Assembly (NCBI RefSeq): GCF_037975245.1
Contig: NC_092564.1
Span: 18,254,484-18,318,483, forward strand
Length of the DNA stretch: 64,000 nucleotides
Direction of reading: 5' to 3'
DNA from: Apostichopus japonicus
Taxonomy: Eukaryota; Echinodermata; Holothuroidea; Aspidochirotida; Stichopodidae
Of this stretch, positions 49,901 to 60,832 are shown one piece after another (the stretch's first letter is position 1; each line of letters opens with the position of its first letter). The notes below the pieces were generated by a model. The model had not been told where the DNA came from. It ran no database searches and saw nothing but the letters and a program-made list of their open reading frames with translations. The translations under genes were made by a program, and so were the position numbers.

Positions 49901-52900
49901 CCGACATTACCATTGCCGACAAAATTCTTGCGTGAAAGTTTTTTACAACTTGGAGTATTTTCCTACAAGCAAGTCATGACTTGAATTTTCTCCTATTTAG
50001 TAGATAAACTATAGCAAGTTTGTGTTTGTTACTGTCTCAAGTCACTGGGGCACAGATACCCCTGTGTACAAGTTGCCTTCAGTGACCAAAGGCTACACCC
50101 CCTTCTTTATGAAAGCTTTCATTCACTTCTGTCTCTTCCATAGAAGTTCAGTACCTACCTTTTATCAATCAGGGGAATTTGACACACCTTTCCCCGCACT
50201 TTACCTTGAAATCTGTTGCAAATATTAAGCAACCTGAGTATTTTTCTGTTTTGAAATTTTGAAAAATTGTTTTCAGATTTTGGATATTGAATATGAAACA
50301 ACACATTAAGTGTCCCGCTAGTTTGTCTAAGGCTGGTCTTGTGACTTGCTCCAACCAGGGGTTGGGACATTTTAGATTTCCCTTTTACCTCTGTTACTTA
50401 CTGATCTTAATGTAGCTATGAATTTAGGTTCAGAAACTATATTTTAGTAGCAGCATTTACAAACACACATTCCATCAAAGAAATAAATATACATAAAGAA
50501 GTAAAATGACAAGTAATGAAAATTAGAACTTCAGTGGTGCTCTAATGTCATGTATGGATGCGCACTCTGACACAAAAACCAGGTTGGATGTTCAAGTTGG
50601 GGATGATTATGTCTCTCTTCTCACCTCTCTAAATTCTATTTTCATATTTTTGAAAGTATACTACACAATGAGCGTACAATATAAATGCTCTATATCAAAT
50701 TTCCCTGGTAACTCTATATAACCATGGAACCTAGAGTTGCAGCTCCAGCTTCCCACTGATTTACCCCCCCCCTCCTCCTCCATCCCCCACTCACACCTCT
50801 GGCTGTGATCTTGCATGGATTTGCAGTATACTAATATGAAGGCAAATCAAATTTTTGATTTTACTCTACGTGAATGGATGAAGCATTTACCTACCTGTCT
50901 AGGTAGTTTATATACATAATAAGTAACCTGAAAACATAGACTAGTTGTGATCGTTGGGTTTAAAAGTTATATCACCTGTAGTTTGTTGTATACTTTGTGT
51001 TTTTCTCTCTTATCCAGAGTACCTAGAGACAGTGCCATTCAATCACAAAGGCTTTCAACAAGAGAGAGTACAGTCCAAGGTTAGGTTGATTCATTCACAT
51101 GCTTTTTCCTCTTCTGATAGACTTCCGTATATGAAAAGAAAATGATTTTTTGTAGGACAGTTGCTCAGCCAAGGTTAGGTTAAATTCAATCACATGTTTA
51201 TCTCTGCTGATAAGCTTCTGTATATGAAAAGAAAATGAGGACAGTTGTGTAGCAATATCAGTTCGATTTGTCATTGTTAACACTGGTCTTTGTTTAGAAC
51301 ACTTTGTAATCTGTATTGATGCCAGTGTTTGTATCCTTGCTACTTTCTTCTTTGTATTTTTTGTTTTTGTTTTTTATATCCAAGGAGACCTGTAAGAAGT
51401 ATGAACAAAGAAAAAATGAGATTATTGGGGGATAACTAAAAATAATCATTCTAGTCCATATCTAACATTATTCAATACGTTTTTGTCCTCTTTTTTTCTT
51501 CTTGCAGTCAATGGTACATTCTAGAGCATAAGTTGTAGTACTTGCAATTATCACATCTCAATTCACATCTCATACCATGCAAGTACACTTCTACACAAAA
51601 TGAACTGTTGGTGTTGTCACACAGAGCAAATTGGGTTGTAACATTGAAACTGTGTTAAATAAATTGATGGAAATTTGCTACTGACAAACAAAGAATAGCA
51701 CTGATCAGCCAAGGCCTTATTTAGGAATAAGAATTGATGAAGTCACAGAGCAAATAGGGTTGTAACATTTAAACTGTGTTAAATAAATTGATGGAAGTTT
51801 GCTACTGACAAACAAAGAATAGTACTGATCAGCCAAGGTCTTATTTAGTTTAAGAATTGATGTAGTCACAGAGCAAATAGGGTTGTTACATTTGAACCCT
51901 GTAAAAAAAAAATTTGTTACTGACAAACAAAATATAGCATCAAAATTTTGAATGGGCCTTATTTAGATTGTTACATTTAATGGCATGTTGAAAATATGGA
52001 TGAAATTTGTTACTTCACAAAATATAGAATATAGATTCTTGTTCATCCAAGGCCTTATTTTAGATATAAGAATTGGGTTGAAATTGTCATAACTAGCAAG
52101 TAAAACTTGTAGTTGCGGTTCGGAACATCATTGGATAACCATGAAATTATCTGGAAGGGTCAAGTATCAAAATTGAAACACATTACAACTGCTTTAATAA
52201 AACCAGTTTTGACTATCTTGGTAGTCAAATGCAATGTTTACAAATAGATATTGATACAGGTTTTGAAAAAAAAATGTTCTCTGTTTGGAATTTGCAGAGT
52301 TTTGAGGAGCTGGTGAAGAAACGAGGCCAAAACTGCTTTGACACCGAGGGCCAGACATTATACAAAGAGGTAATGGTCACATCTGCTTGGATTGATAGAC
52401 CACAGCATGGTAGGTCCTTTTCATGTTCACCTGTAATTCTGTAAGATTTAAAATTTCTACCTGTAGCCATTCAGTGTACAGCTTACAAGATTGAACGTTA
52501 ACTATGTCAGTGAATTTATTTCAGTGGAAAGCTTCAGGTTTTGGTTAAAGCTTACCCATGTGGATTTTCCTGACAGAAAATAGTGTGTAATGTTTACCTA
52601 TTATAAATTAATAGACATTTAAGAGTATACCACATGCTTTGATAATAAAAGATAACCAAATTTCCCTTATAAGGATACTAAAGTTTTAAAGTTTAAAACA
52701 GTGTGACGTAAATGTGATGTTGGAAAAGAAAAGTAATTTGTTCCAACCACTATTTCCGACAAAGAAATACACCAGGTTTGTACTTTCATATAATAACCTT
52801 TGGATTGATGATTTTACTTTTGCTGTGTTTTTTCACGTTTTTGGTTTTCTTTAGAAAACAATTTTGCAGCAGAGGGTGTAGCTGAAACTTTACCTGTGAA

Positions 52901-53638
52901 CTCTGATAGGGGTAAGGAATCCCCTTCATGGGCCAACAAGGTACCTCCATCTCTCTTGCCACAGGATGCCACTACCTCTGCTGGCTCATCACCAGCAGGA
53001 TCCAGAAACTCTTCCCCGAGAAAGTCTTTCTCTCCGGGCAAATTAGAAGAGGTAGGTGTTATTTTCCCCATTCTTGGGTCATACATTTGTCATACCGAGT
53101 CATACATACTGTGTCATACATACTGAATCATACATACTGAGTCATACATACTGAGTCATATATACTGAGTCATACAAGGGAGTGTTATTTCAGTGGTAAA
53201 CGCCGGTGCCTTATAATTATAAGGTCCCCGGTTCGAGTCACTCCAAGATTAATGTCTGTCATCCAGGTACAGAGTTGTTGACAATTGATAATTCAAAATC
53301 AAGTACGTTAAATTATGAATGTAAGAGACTGACTTTGGTCAGCTTGCGGCTTTGATAAGCCAATGTTGGCTTCTTCGCAAGTTCCTGCTTGCAGGAGGAT
53401 CTAAATACATACATCAAATTCGTACAGGATTATTCCACTGTTTTTCAACAATTGATATAATTCTTTACAAAGTTTTTACATCTGATACTGAAAAACTTTT
53501 CATTTCTTTTGGTTTTCCTCTCCCCATGTACAGCAACAAACGGAACTCTTAAGACGTGAAGCTCTTCAAAGAAAATTAGAAGAGGCGAAACAGAAGCAGG
53601 AAGCAAAGCCAAAGAAGAAGAAAAAGAAACTATTTTAA
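46913..53638 (+). CDS. NHEJ1: NHEJ1/XLF, non-homologous end-joining factor, 8 exons with split ATG
   Basis: XLF forms filaments with XRCC4 and bridges DNA ends for ligase IV in non-homologous end joining. Exons: 46913-46914 (AT of the start codon, end of a 5' UTR exon), 48097-48298, 49066-49266, 49748-49889, 51018-51079, 52298-52409, 52855-53051, 53534-53638. Total 1023 nt, 340 residues (human 299). All junctions are GT-AG and in phase. The head domain has the signatures FDGVHVWSES and LEVTSNLTGGVPFKWKFE, the latter parallel to human LRVRSELSGLPFYWNF. The coiled-coil stalk follows (~136-182; SELIQREKALVSLLKRKDSEI, allowing for alignment). The tail is Ser/Pro-rich and ends in a basic stretch, KPKKKKKKLF. 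This matches the C-terminal Ku-binding motif of XLF, basic residues followed by a terminal LF. PAXX is a possible alternative, but the head and stalk match XLF better. The start is inferred: exon 2 is open only in the frame that needs a preceding AT, and an exon ending CAT|gtaaga supplies it. Confidence 0.88.
47253..47510. mobile_element. MITE with ~33-bp TIR containing a palindrome
   Basis: The left end GTGGCTATTCTTACGACTAG and right end CTAGTCGTAAGAATAGCCAC are inverted copies, and the match continues inward through GTCGTAACAATAATT. The core ACGACTAGTCGT is itself palindromic. The outer flanks GGCTTAGAATTAT and GGCCTAGAATTAT nearly match. A partial end (GTAAGAATAGCCACAGCC) occurs near 47746. 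It lies in NHEJ1 intron 1. Confidence 0.8.
51071..51250. repeat. ~96-bp tandem duplication spanning an NHEJ1 exon-intron junction
   Basis: CCAAGGTTAGGTT at 51075 is the NHEJ1 donor region (AAG|gttagg). It recurs near 51170, and both copies continue into TATATGAAAAGAAAATGA. The second copy is intronic. Confidence 0.8.
51615..52085. repeat. Tandem repeat, unit ~123 bp, 3-4 copies
   Basis: CACAGAGCAAATAGGGTTGT, then a TTAAATAAATTGATGGAA segment and CTACTGACAAACAAAGAATA, recurs at about 51621, 51745 and 51867. A decayed fourth copy follows. Intronic in NHEJ1. Confidence 0.85.
53085..53176. repeat. Short tandem repeat, CATACATACTGAGT units
   Basis: About six copies of a 14-bp CATACTGAGTCATA-type unit directly precede the SINE copy 3. 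Confidence 0.75.
53178..53415 (+). mobile_element. tRNA-derived SINE, copy 3
   Basis: The head is decayed (GTTATTTCAGTGGTAAACGC), but the B-box GGTTCGAGTC and body (AGAGACTGACTTTGGTCAGC) match copies 1 and 2. The ACAT tail is short. It lies in the last NHEJ1 intron, in the sense orientation. Confidence 0.88.
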
Positions 53639-54025
53639 TTTTTTTTTTTCTTAGTCTAAGTCAAAACAATGTTTTTGATTGATAAATTCGAACATTTTTT
53701 ATAGTAACATCCATTTCTGATATCATTGTTAATTGATTTATTGTGAATTTTCAACTCAACATTTTTGCAATCTTCCCCTTTTGACTTTGAAACCCCAAAA
53801 TGGGAGATATCTAGAGAGATGTAATGATGAACTATTATATACTGTATATGTACTAAAGACATATATTGGTAAAAATGTAGTACAGTTTAGATTGTCTAGT
53901 GTTTAGATCCCAGCAGGCAATTTTTTTTTATGAGTGAGAAGCTGACATGATGGTGAGAAAAGTTCATTGTTTTTTGTATACAGCTAGAGTAGAAAGATAT
54001 TTGAAAGTAGACAAGCTTATTTTCA

Positions 54026-54031
54026 AATAAA
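54026..54031 (+). terminator. NHEJ1 polyadenylation signal AATAAA
   Basis: AATAAA lies 388 bp after the NHEJ1 stop and is followed within 20-40 bp by a GT/T-rich stretch (TTTGTGTCTTTTTGTGTCC), the usual downstream element. Confidence 0.65.
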
Positions 54032-54059
54032 TTCTGAAACCTTTATTCACCTTTGTGTC

Positions 54060-55085
54060 TTTTTGTGTCCATTGATGCTTGATAAGCAGGCATTAATTGA
54101 GTCCGTTACATATGTTGGATTCTAGGAGAGATCTACTTTGCAAGGACCCTATAGGGTTAATGTCGGTAAATGCATGAGAGAAAAGGGATATTCTTTTATC
54201 ATTGTAAGATTAGCGTTTATTGTATCGCTAAATGAGTTTACCCTTGAAAGTTGAAATAGAAATATAAATGATACAACATGTTGAAGGGACTTCAAACATG
54301 TGTTAACATGCACCTTTAATGTACGAATTCATCAAGATTGGTTTTTGTTTCGTTTTGTGCATGGAGCCAAAAATATATTGAAAACATAGTAAGCTCATCC
54401 ACTTCACCCAAGTCCCATTTATTATGTGGGATCTTTAGAATGTTATGGGCTGGTGATGGCATGCGCGTGGGTGGGTGTTTGTGTGGGGTATGTGACGCAT
54501 GGCTTCTATACACTCTGAATCAAACAGTTTATAATTGGTCAAGTTCATACATGGTATGTGGATTGAATTGTTAAAGTGAGTGCAAAAATCTTATTTGTTC
54601 TATGAAGGTCAAAGATCATTGGATGTCAACAGAGGTTAACGTCTGAAAACGTTGTAAAAATGGTGAATACAACCGTAAAAGATTGAATGAACTTCATACT
54701 TGTCATGCACATCCACCGTATTAATTTTTTTTAATATTTTATTAATTATGATCCTGGCACAACATTAACTTAAATTTAATGTAGCCCGTTAGAAGACCAT
54801 GCTAGCAGTCCTATTTGGTCATTTCTATATCATTGTTTAAGAAATTTCCCTCGTAAACTTTTAAAACATCCGAAGATCGTTGGGTAAAATGTCTGGACTA
54901 TTTGGTTTAACACAAACCATTAGTTCCTCGATCAGATGCAGTAGAAAACTTCATAGGAATTTTTTTCCTTTAAATGTCGATATTGTATTTCGACATGAGC
55001 TTCATTGCTTAATATGTTTCCATATGGTTTCTTCAACAACATATAACTATGTATAGTTCCCAGTCAGCTTTCTAGTCAAGATTAC
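54060..55085. other. Intergenic, nothing recognised
   Basis: No coding frame, RNA gene or repeat structure stands out. Confidence 0.4.
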
Positions 55086-55087
55086 TA

Positions 55088-55955
55088 AAAAGTTACATTA
55101 CCCCAACCCCCTTTGAACTGAAACAGACAGCGTTACCTTAATGAGTACATTCTACTTACTGCCCCGCTGATCTTGTATTAAGAAAGGGATGGACTTTGAT
55201 AATAGACCGTCTGACGGAAAGACAAAGTGACTCCCACCCCCATTCTCCCCTCCCCTCCCCCCCCCCCCATCCAAAAGAAAAAGAAAGTTATGTTACCAAA
55301 ACCCCTTCGACTGAAAAAAAGTTGCCTACTGACTACACGCCAGTGAGGGCCCCTTTGATATTGTATGAGGAATGGGATGGAATTTGATTATAAACCGTTT
55401 GACGGAAAAGACAAGGTTACCCTTTCCTCGTACCCCCCCCCCCAAGAAAAAAAGTTATATTACGACAACCCCCTTCAACCGAAACAGAAGCAGTTACCCA
55501 ATGAATACATGTCACTTACTGCTCTACTGATCTTGTATTAAGTAAGGGATGGACTATGATAACATACCATTTGAGGGAAGGACAAAGTAACTCCGACCCC
55601 AGCCCTCTCCCCCCTCCAAGAAAAAGAAAGTTATATTACGACAACCCCCTTCAACTTAAACAGAAGCAGTTACCCAATGAATACATGTCACTTACTGCTC
55701 TACTGATCTTGTTTAAAGAAAGGGATGGACTATGATAATATACCGTTTGAGGGAAGGACAAAGTAACTGCAACTTCCAACCAACCCCACCCACCTTTCCA
55801 AGAAAAAGAAAGTTATATTACCACAACCCCCTTCAACTGAAAAAAAGAGTTAATTAATGAGTACATTTCACTTACTGCTCTATTGATCTTGTATGAAGTA
55901 AGGGATGGACTATGATAATATACCGTTTGAGGAAAGGACAAAGTAACCACTTCCT
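55088..55955. repeat. Tandem repeat, unit ~165-195 bp, five copies
   Basis: AAGTTATATTACGACAACCC or variants start units at about 55091, 55285, 55452, 55628 and 55810. Each contains CTTACTGCTCTACTGATCTT and AAGGGATGGACTATGATAAT. Length varies mainly through C-rich runs between units. Confidence 0.85.
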
Positions 55956-55959
55956 CCTA

Positions 55960-57683
55960 AGGAGGTGTGGGGGAAGGAGGCGGTGATATAATTGTCTTGC
56001 GAATTCGACGTGGCTCTTAATTTGATAATTTTAGCGTTTCCAACCGAAAATATCTTAAAGATCGATCGGTGTTGCTCCGGCTTTGAGAAGTACTTGTTTT
56101 TCACCATCTTCGTTAAAATGGTGATGATCCTTTTAAAGACTCAATGCATTTCAATCCTCATTTTGAGTTGGGTGTTGACTTTTGTGTCACTTTGATGAAA
56201 TTTGATATTTACTACACATAATTGGATACCAGCTGGCTCAATCAAACTATACAGTTATATTTAATGCTATGCTGTCAGTTGCTTCGTAAGCCAGGTCAGG
56301 CCACTGGCATGTTTGCCTTGGCCCCAAAACTGACCCCAAGTGGCACCCCCACCCCCTTCCCCCTCTCCTCAACCTGGGCACGTTTTAGGCCGAAGTATAC
56401 AATCATCATAGTAGCACTCTTCTTTTGGCGATTTTTGAATTATTTAATCCCACACAGAAAACACGAAGGTTATGGTAAAAGTCAACACAAAAATTAATCT
56501 TTAAAAGGTATACAATTTAGTTTTTAGTTTTAATACAACATGGCGATTACCGTGTATAATAGTCAACCGTTATTTGTATTCCGAAGAGACGCTATGGTTG
56601 GCAACAAAAAACAGCTGCTTTATTTTGTTACCTCTAGTTAGACACAAGGATGTCCTTTACCTCTGATTTGTCGGTTTTCCCTCTTTCTATTTTTTCTTTC
56701 TCTCTCTCTCTCTTCACTTTTTTCTTTCTTTTTTTCTTTTCATTCCATTTTCGTAGTGGATCAATTTTCCAGACTATAATTAAACCCCGCCACCTGCTTT
56801 TTGATTCCCAGTATTGATTTCATACTATACCATAGGCTTTCATTCAAATCAGTGTGGGCGAAGTACGTCATAAAGTCATCAACCGTGTTGTAAGTATACG
56901 TTTAACACTGCAGTACTAACAGTATTTGAGTATAGCCTATAGTCGGAAGATCGTGAACTTGACAAATCAGGACTTGACGAGAATTATCCATTTTTTGTCT
57001 CTGTTTTCTTCTTCTTCTTCTTTCACATAAAGTTTGAAATCAAACTGAAGTTTCACTGGCTACCCGGTTGTAAACATTTGTATGTAACAATACATGCATA
57101 AAAATGAACTAAAGTAATAAATATGTAAATGTATATTAAATGTGCAGCTCAAAATGATATTTTATTTATTTTTTATTATTGTCATCTTTAATGAGGGTAG
57201 TCCTGCTCAGTGCAGAAGCACTGTACATACATACCAAATGAAATGATAAGAAAAATGGCGTAGTCTATTATCAAATTTGATACCTTTCCTATACTGTAGG
57301 TCTATACTAAACATATATCGGTACGATATTCCACGGAGACCACTATACAACTTAAGTGAATGTGTTTACTGTTATAAAGAAAGATAAGACAGGGTTAAAA
57401 ACAAGACTTTTCATTTCTGTTAGAGCAATATGATTGTGTGACAGGTGTTGATTACTTTTAACAATAATGTCGCAAGAGACGAGTTTAACAAAACCGAATT
57501 TAAATATCAACTTCATCATCTTTCTCAAATGTTCTCTCGATGAAAAATTATAAAGGAGCTATCTGGTAGGTGCATCAACTCCATTGAGCAAAGTTCACGT
57601 GCTAGATGTTAACAATGATATCGAGAACGAACGCCCCCCCCCCAACCCTCCTCCCCATGCGGCCTTCAAAAATATAGCCTATA
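55960..57683. other. Intergenic, no gene recognised
   Basis: Contains a CT-rich tract (about 56685-56745) and ordinary AT-rich sequence. No coding frame with family resemblance. Confidence 0.4.
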
Positions 57684-57691
57684 GTAAAATC

Positions 57692-58065
57692 CAGTGGCGT
57701 AGGAAGGTACTTTTGAGTGGGGGGGCTGGAGACTGATGGCCGGCCTGGGGAGGGGTCTAAGGGGAGGGGGTGTCCCCCTCCCCTTTGGAATTTTTTTTGC
57801 ATTTCCAGGTGGCTTCAGATGCAATTTGGTGCAATATAGCACATTTCAACACCCACTCCATTTTGTAAACTTAATTTTGTATTTTCACCTGGCCTTAGAT
57901 GCAATTTGGTGCTCCAAATGAGATTTTTTTTTCTCATTTGGAAATGAAAAAGGGGTTTTCTGACTTGCGAAGCGGGGGGGGGGGGGGGGCGGAATGATAC
58001 TTCCGCCCCTCCACATTTTTCACTGGGGGGATGGCGCCCCCAGCCCCCCGGTTCCTACGCCCTTG
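57692..58065. mobile_element. hAT-like MITE, 374 bp, perfect 8-bp TSD
   Basis: The ends are CAGTGGCGTAGGAA and TTCCTACGCCCTTG, imperfect inverted repeats of the common CAGTGGCGTAGGAA type. GTAAAATC flanks both sides (57684-57691 and 58066-58073). An 8-bp duplication and a CA…TG tip are hallmarks of hAT elements. It contains two AGATGCAATTTGGTG words and G-runs, and has no transposase. Confidence 0.9.
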
Positions 58066-58490
58066 GTAAAATCTAATCAAACTGTAGTTTGTCATTTTAA
58101 ATTTCATTCAAGAAAAAATGTTAACTTCATGTCAGGCGGAATTGAATAGTATATAACTTTAGGTAGAAGGCTCGCGTAGTATACAGTGAGGAGTTAATAC
58201 GCACCGATGAGGACACTGTGACGTCACTGGAATCACAAAAGTCAATTTCCTTTCCAATTAACACAGAGATATATCATACCATTTACGTCCTTCTAAGTAT
58301 GTGTGATAATGATCAATCATCTTCTCTAAAACTACGAGCAAGATCTCAAGTGTTTTTTATCATCAGCTCAGACGACCAACTAATTTGCTGATTTTCAACA
58401 GTGTTTCGTTTAACTGTTTAAAAATCGACCAGCCTTTTTTTCCTCGGCTCAACGGACTTTCGAAGGTTACCGCTTGCAAGAAATCATCTG

Positions 58491-58690
<200 letters not shown>

Positions 58691-58771
58691 GTATATTTGC
58701 ATGCTCGAAATAAGAACGTTGGGGTAAAATATGATTTAGTCATGCAAGGTGTTTTTTGACCGAAGTGTATA

Positions 58772-58772
58772 G

Positions 58773-58835
<63 letters not shown>

Positions 58836-58894
58836 TATATGTATATATATATATATGTATATATATATATAAATATATATATATTTATTTATAT
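58772..58894. repeat. (TA)n microsatellite
   Basis: TA repeats with ATAAATA and ATGTATA interruptions, directly joined to the GGAC array. Confidence 0.95.
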
Positions 58895-59022
58895 GGACGG
58901 ACGGACGGACGGACGGACGGACGGACGGACGGACGGACGGACGGACGGACGGACGGACGGACGGACGGACGGACGGACGGACGGACGGACGGACGGACGG
59001 ACGGACGGATGGATGGATGGAT
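58895..59022. repeat. (GGAC)28(GGAT)4 tetranucleotide microsatellite
   Basis: Twenty-eight uninterrupted GGAC units are followed by four GGAT units. Open frames through it are artefacts (DGRT or SVRP repeats). Confidence 0.97.
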
Positions 59023-59024
59023 AT

Positions 59025-60195
59025 AAATACAACATCATATAGTAATGTACACAGCAATGCTGATTAGCATGTGATACCTTTACTTGATATAATATCAATT
59101 TAATATTCTGGGAGATTCCCGTTAATAAAGTAAGTCATTAACTATGGTTTGAATAGCTAAGTTTCATTTCAAGAAATGCAGCAATAAGTCCAAGATTTCG
59201 ACATTTTTGAATTTGCCTTGACAGCGGTGTTTTACCGTCTGCTATTTGAAAAGTGTCCAGCAGGTGAAACGTTGAGTATTGAATTAAATTCATGAATTAC
59301 TCACAAACTTACTTTCAATTGGTGACTAAATTCACACAAATTATTTTGGAAATATGCCTATATGTTTGTCACAATGTTCCTTGGGACACTTACATGAGCA
59401 CAGCAAAATGTACAATGACGTAATAAAGATGTACCAGCAGCTTCATGCCGTAACTATGCACTTGTGAACATGTTGTTATCCGGAGATGACAAACGTATGC
59501 ATGTTTCGGCTTTTAATGTTGTGTTAACTGTGTGTCAACTCTATGGGTTGTATATGTATTATTATAAGACTTAAGTGGTATTGTGTATATATATAAAATG
59601 GAGTAATAAATTATTTGTTTAAGTAGTCTTCAGGAAATACTAGCAAGCCGTTATTCCGTGATTCGGAAACGTGTTTGTTATAGAGACATATCTGTTGAGT
59701 TTAATACCCCCTATCCTATACGCACTGCTACAAAGGTAGGCCTATTGATTTTTTTATATTCGTTTTCTTTTATTTCATGTTTTATTTATACCTTTGTATA
59801 TTGTAGACGCTACCATACATATAAAAATAAAACCACATGTGTTGTGAGTTCGGCTAGACACTTCATAAGAGATTACACGTTTTATTTGTTTGGATACTGT
59901 GGTTGAATCAACACTCATCTGTATATGTGGAATATCGGGAAGAATGTCAGGAACTTTACGGAGCCTCTCCGTATTGTTTCATAGTAGTCATAGCCAACAT
60001 ATATGCTATAGAGAGTATAGAGTATTTTAAGCAAAAGTAAAGCTATGGACTTTCAACCTATCATAAAATTCTTATTTCTGTTCATCATTACCGAAGGAAG
60101 AAAATGATGGTACCACTGACAGACTGGGTACGACGGATAAATGAATAGACGGACACCGGTATACACATGTGTGGGTTGGTATAGGCCTATTAACA
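59025..60195. other. Intergenic, no gene recognised
   Basis: Short open frames here lack family resemblance. A GGAC/GACGG-like remnant occurs near 60130-60155. Confidence 0.4.
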
Positions 60196-60199
60196 TACT

Positions 60200-60262
60200 T
60201 GCATGCTTGAAATGTGAACTTTGGGTTAAAATATGACGCCATGCAAAGGTTTATTTACTCAA
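60200..60262 (+). repeat. ~65-bp repeat adjoining a TA microsatellite (second copy of 58692-58760)
   Basis: TTGCATGCTTGAAATGTGAA, then a GGGTTAAAATATGA segment and CCATGCAAAGGTTT, parallels 58692-58760 (TTGCATGCTCGAAATAAGAA, GGGGTAAAATATGA). Both copies pass directly into a TA microsatellite. Confidence 0.75.
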
Positions 60263-60341
<79 letters not shown>

Positions 60342-60376
60342 CATATATATATATATATTGTGTGTGTGTGTGTGTA
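60263..60376. repeat. (TA)n(TG)n microsatellite
   Basis: About 95 bp of TA, with a few TACATA variants, pass into TGTGTGTGTG. Confidence 0.95.
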
Positions 60377-60832
60377 TGTACGGTGATCAATTCCACGTGA
60401 AAACATCGTATATATGATATATCCGATCAAGGCTTCTTTCAAAGTAGGCGTGGTCTACCAATGCCAATGTCCATCGTGATCATGCGCGGTGTTGTTGACT
60501 CTGGTAACGTATTGACAGACGGTTTATAGTTCTGCTATACAATGAAAACTGGGGTGTCTTTAATTAAAGTTCTGAAAGAACGGAAAGTCACTGATTGTTT
60601 TCTGCATTTTTTTGTTTTGCATTCAGATCGAGAACATTATTCCAACGGTTTATGAAGTATGACAATATAAGGCAAGATTCCAGAACTGATGTTTTGTAAC
60701 CTGCCACTAGAAGTCACAGAGTCGTGTCGTTAAGCAGAAAGAAGAATTTATACTTTATGCCATCTTGGTGAATATATATATATCCATAAAATATATATAT
60801 ATATATGTACAATTCTATATGTATTTGGAAAG

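Noticed and set aside
58740-59057. Open frames with SVRP or DGRT repeats
   Set aside because: Translation of the GGAC microsatellite.
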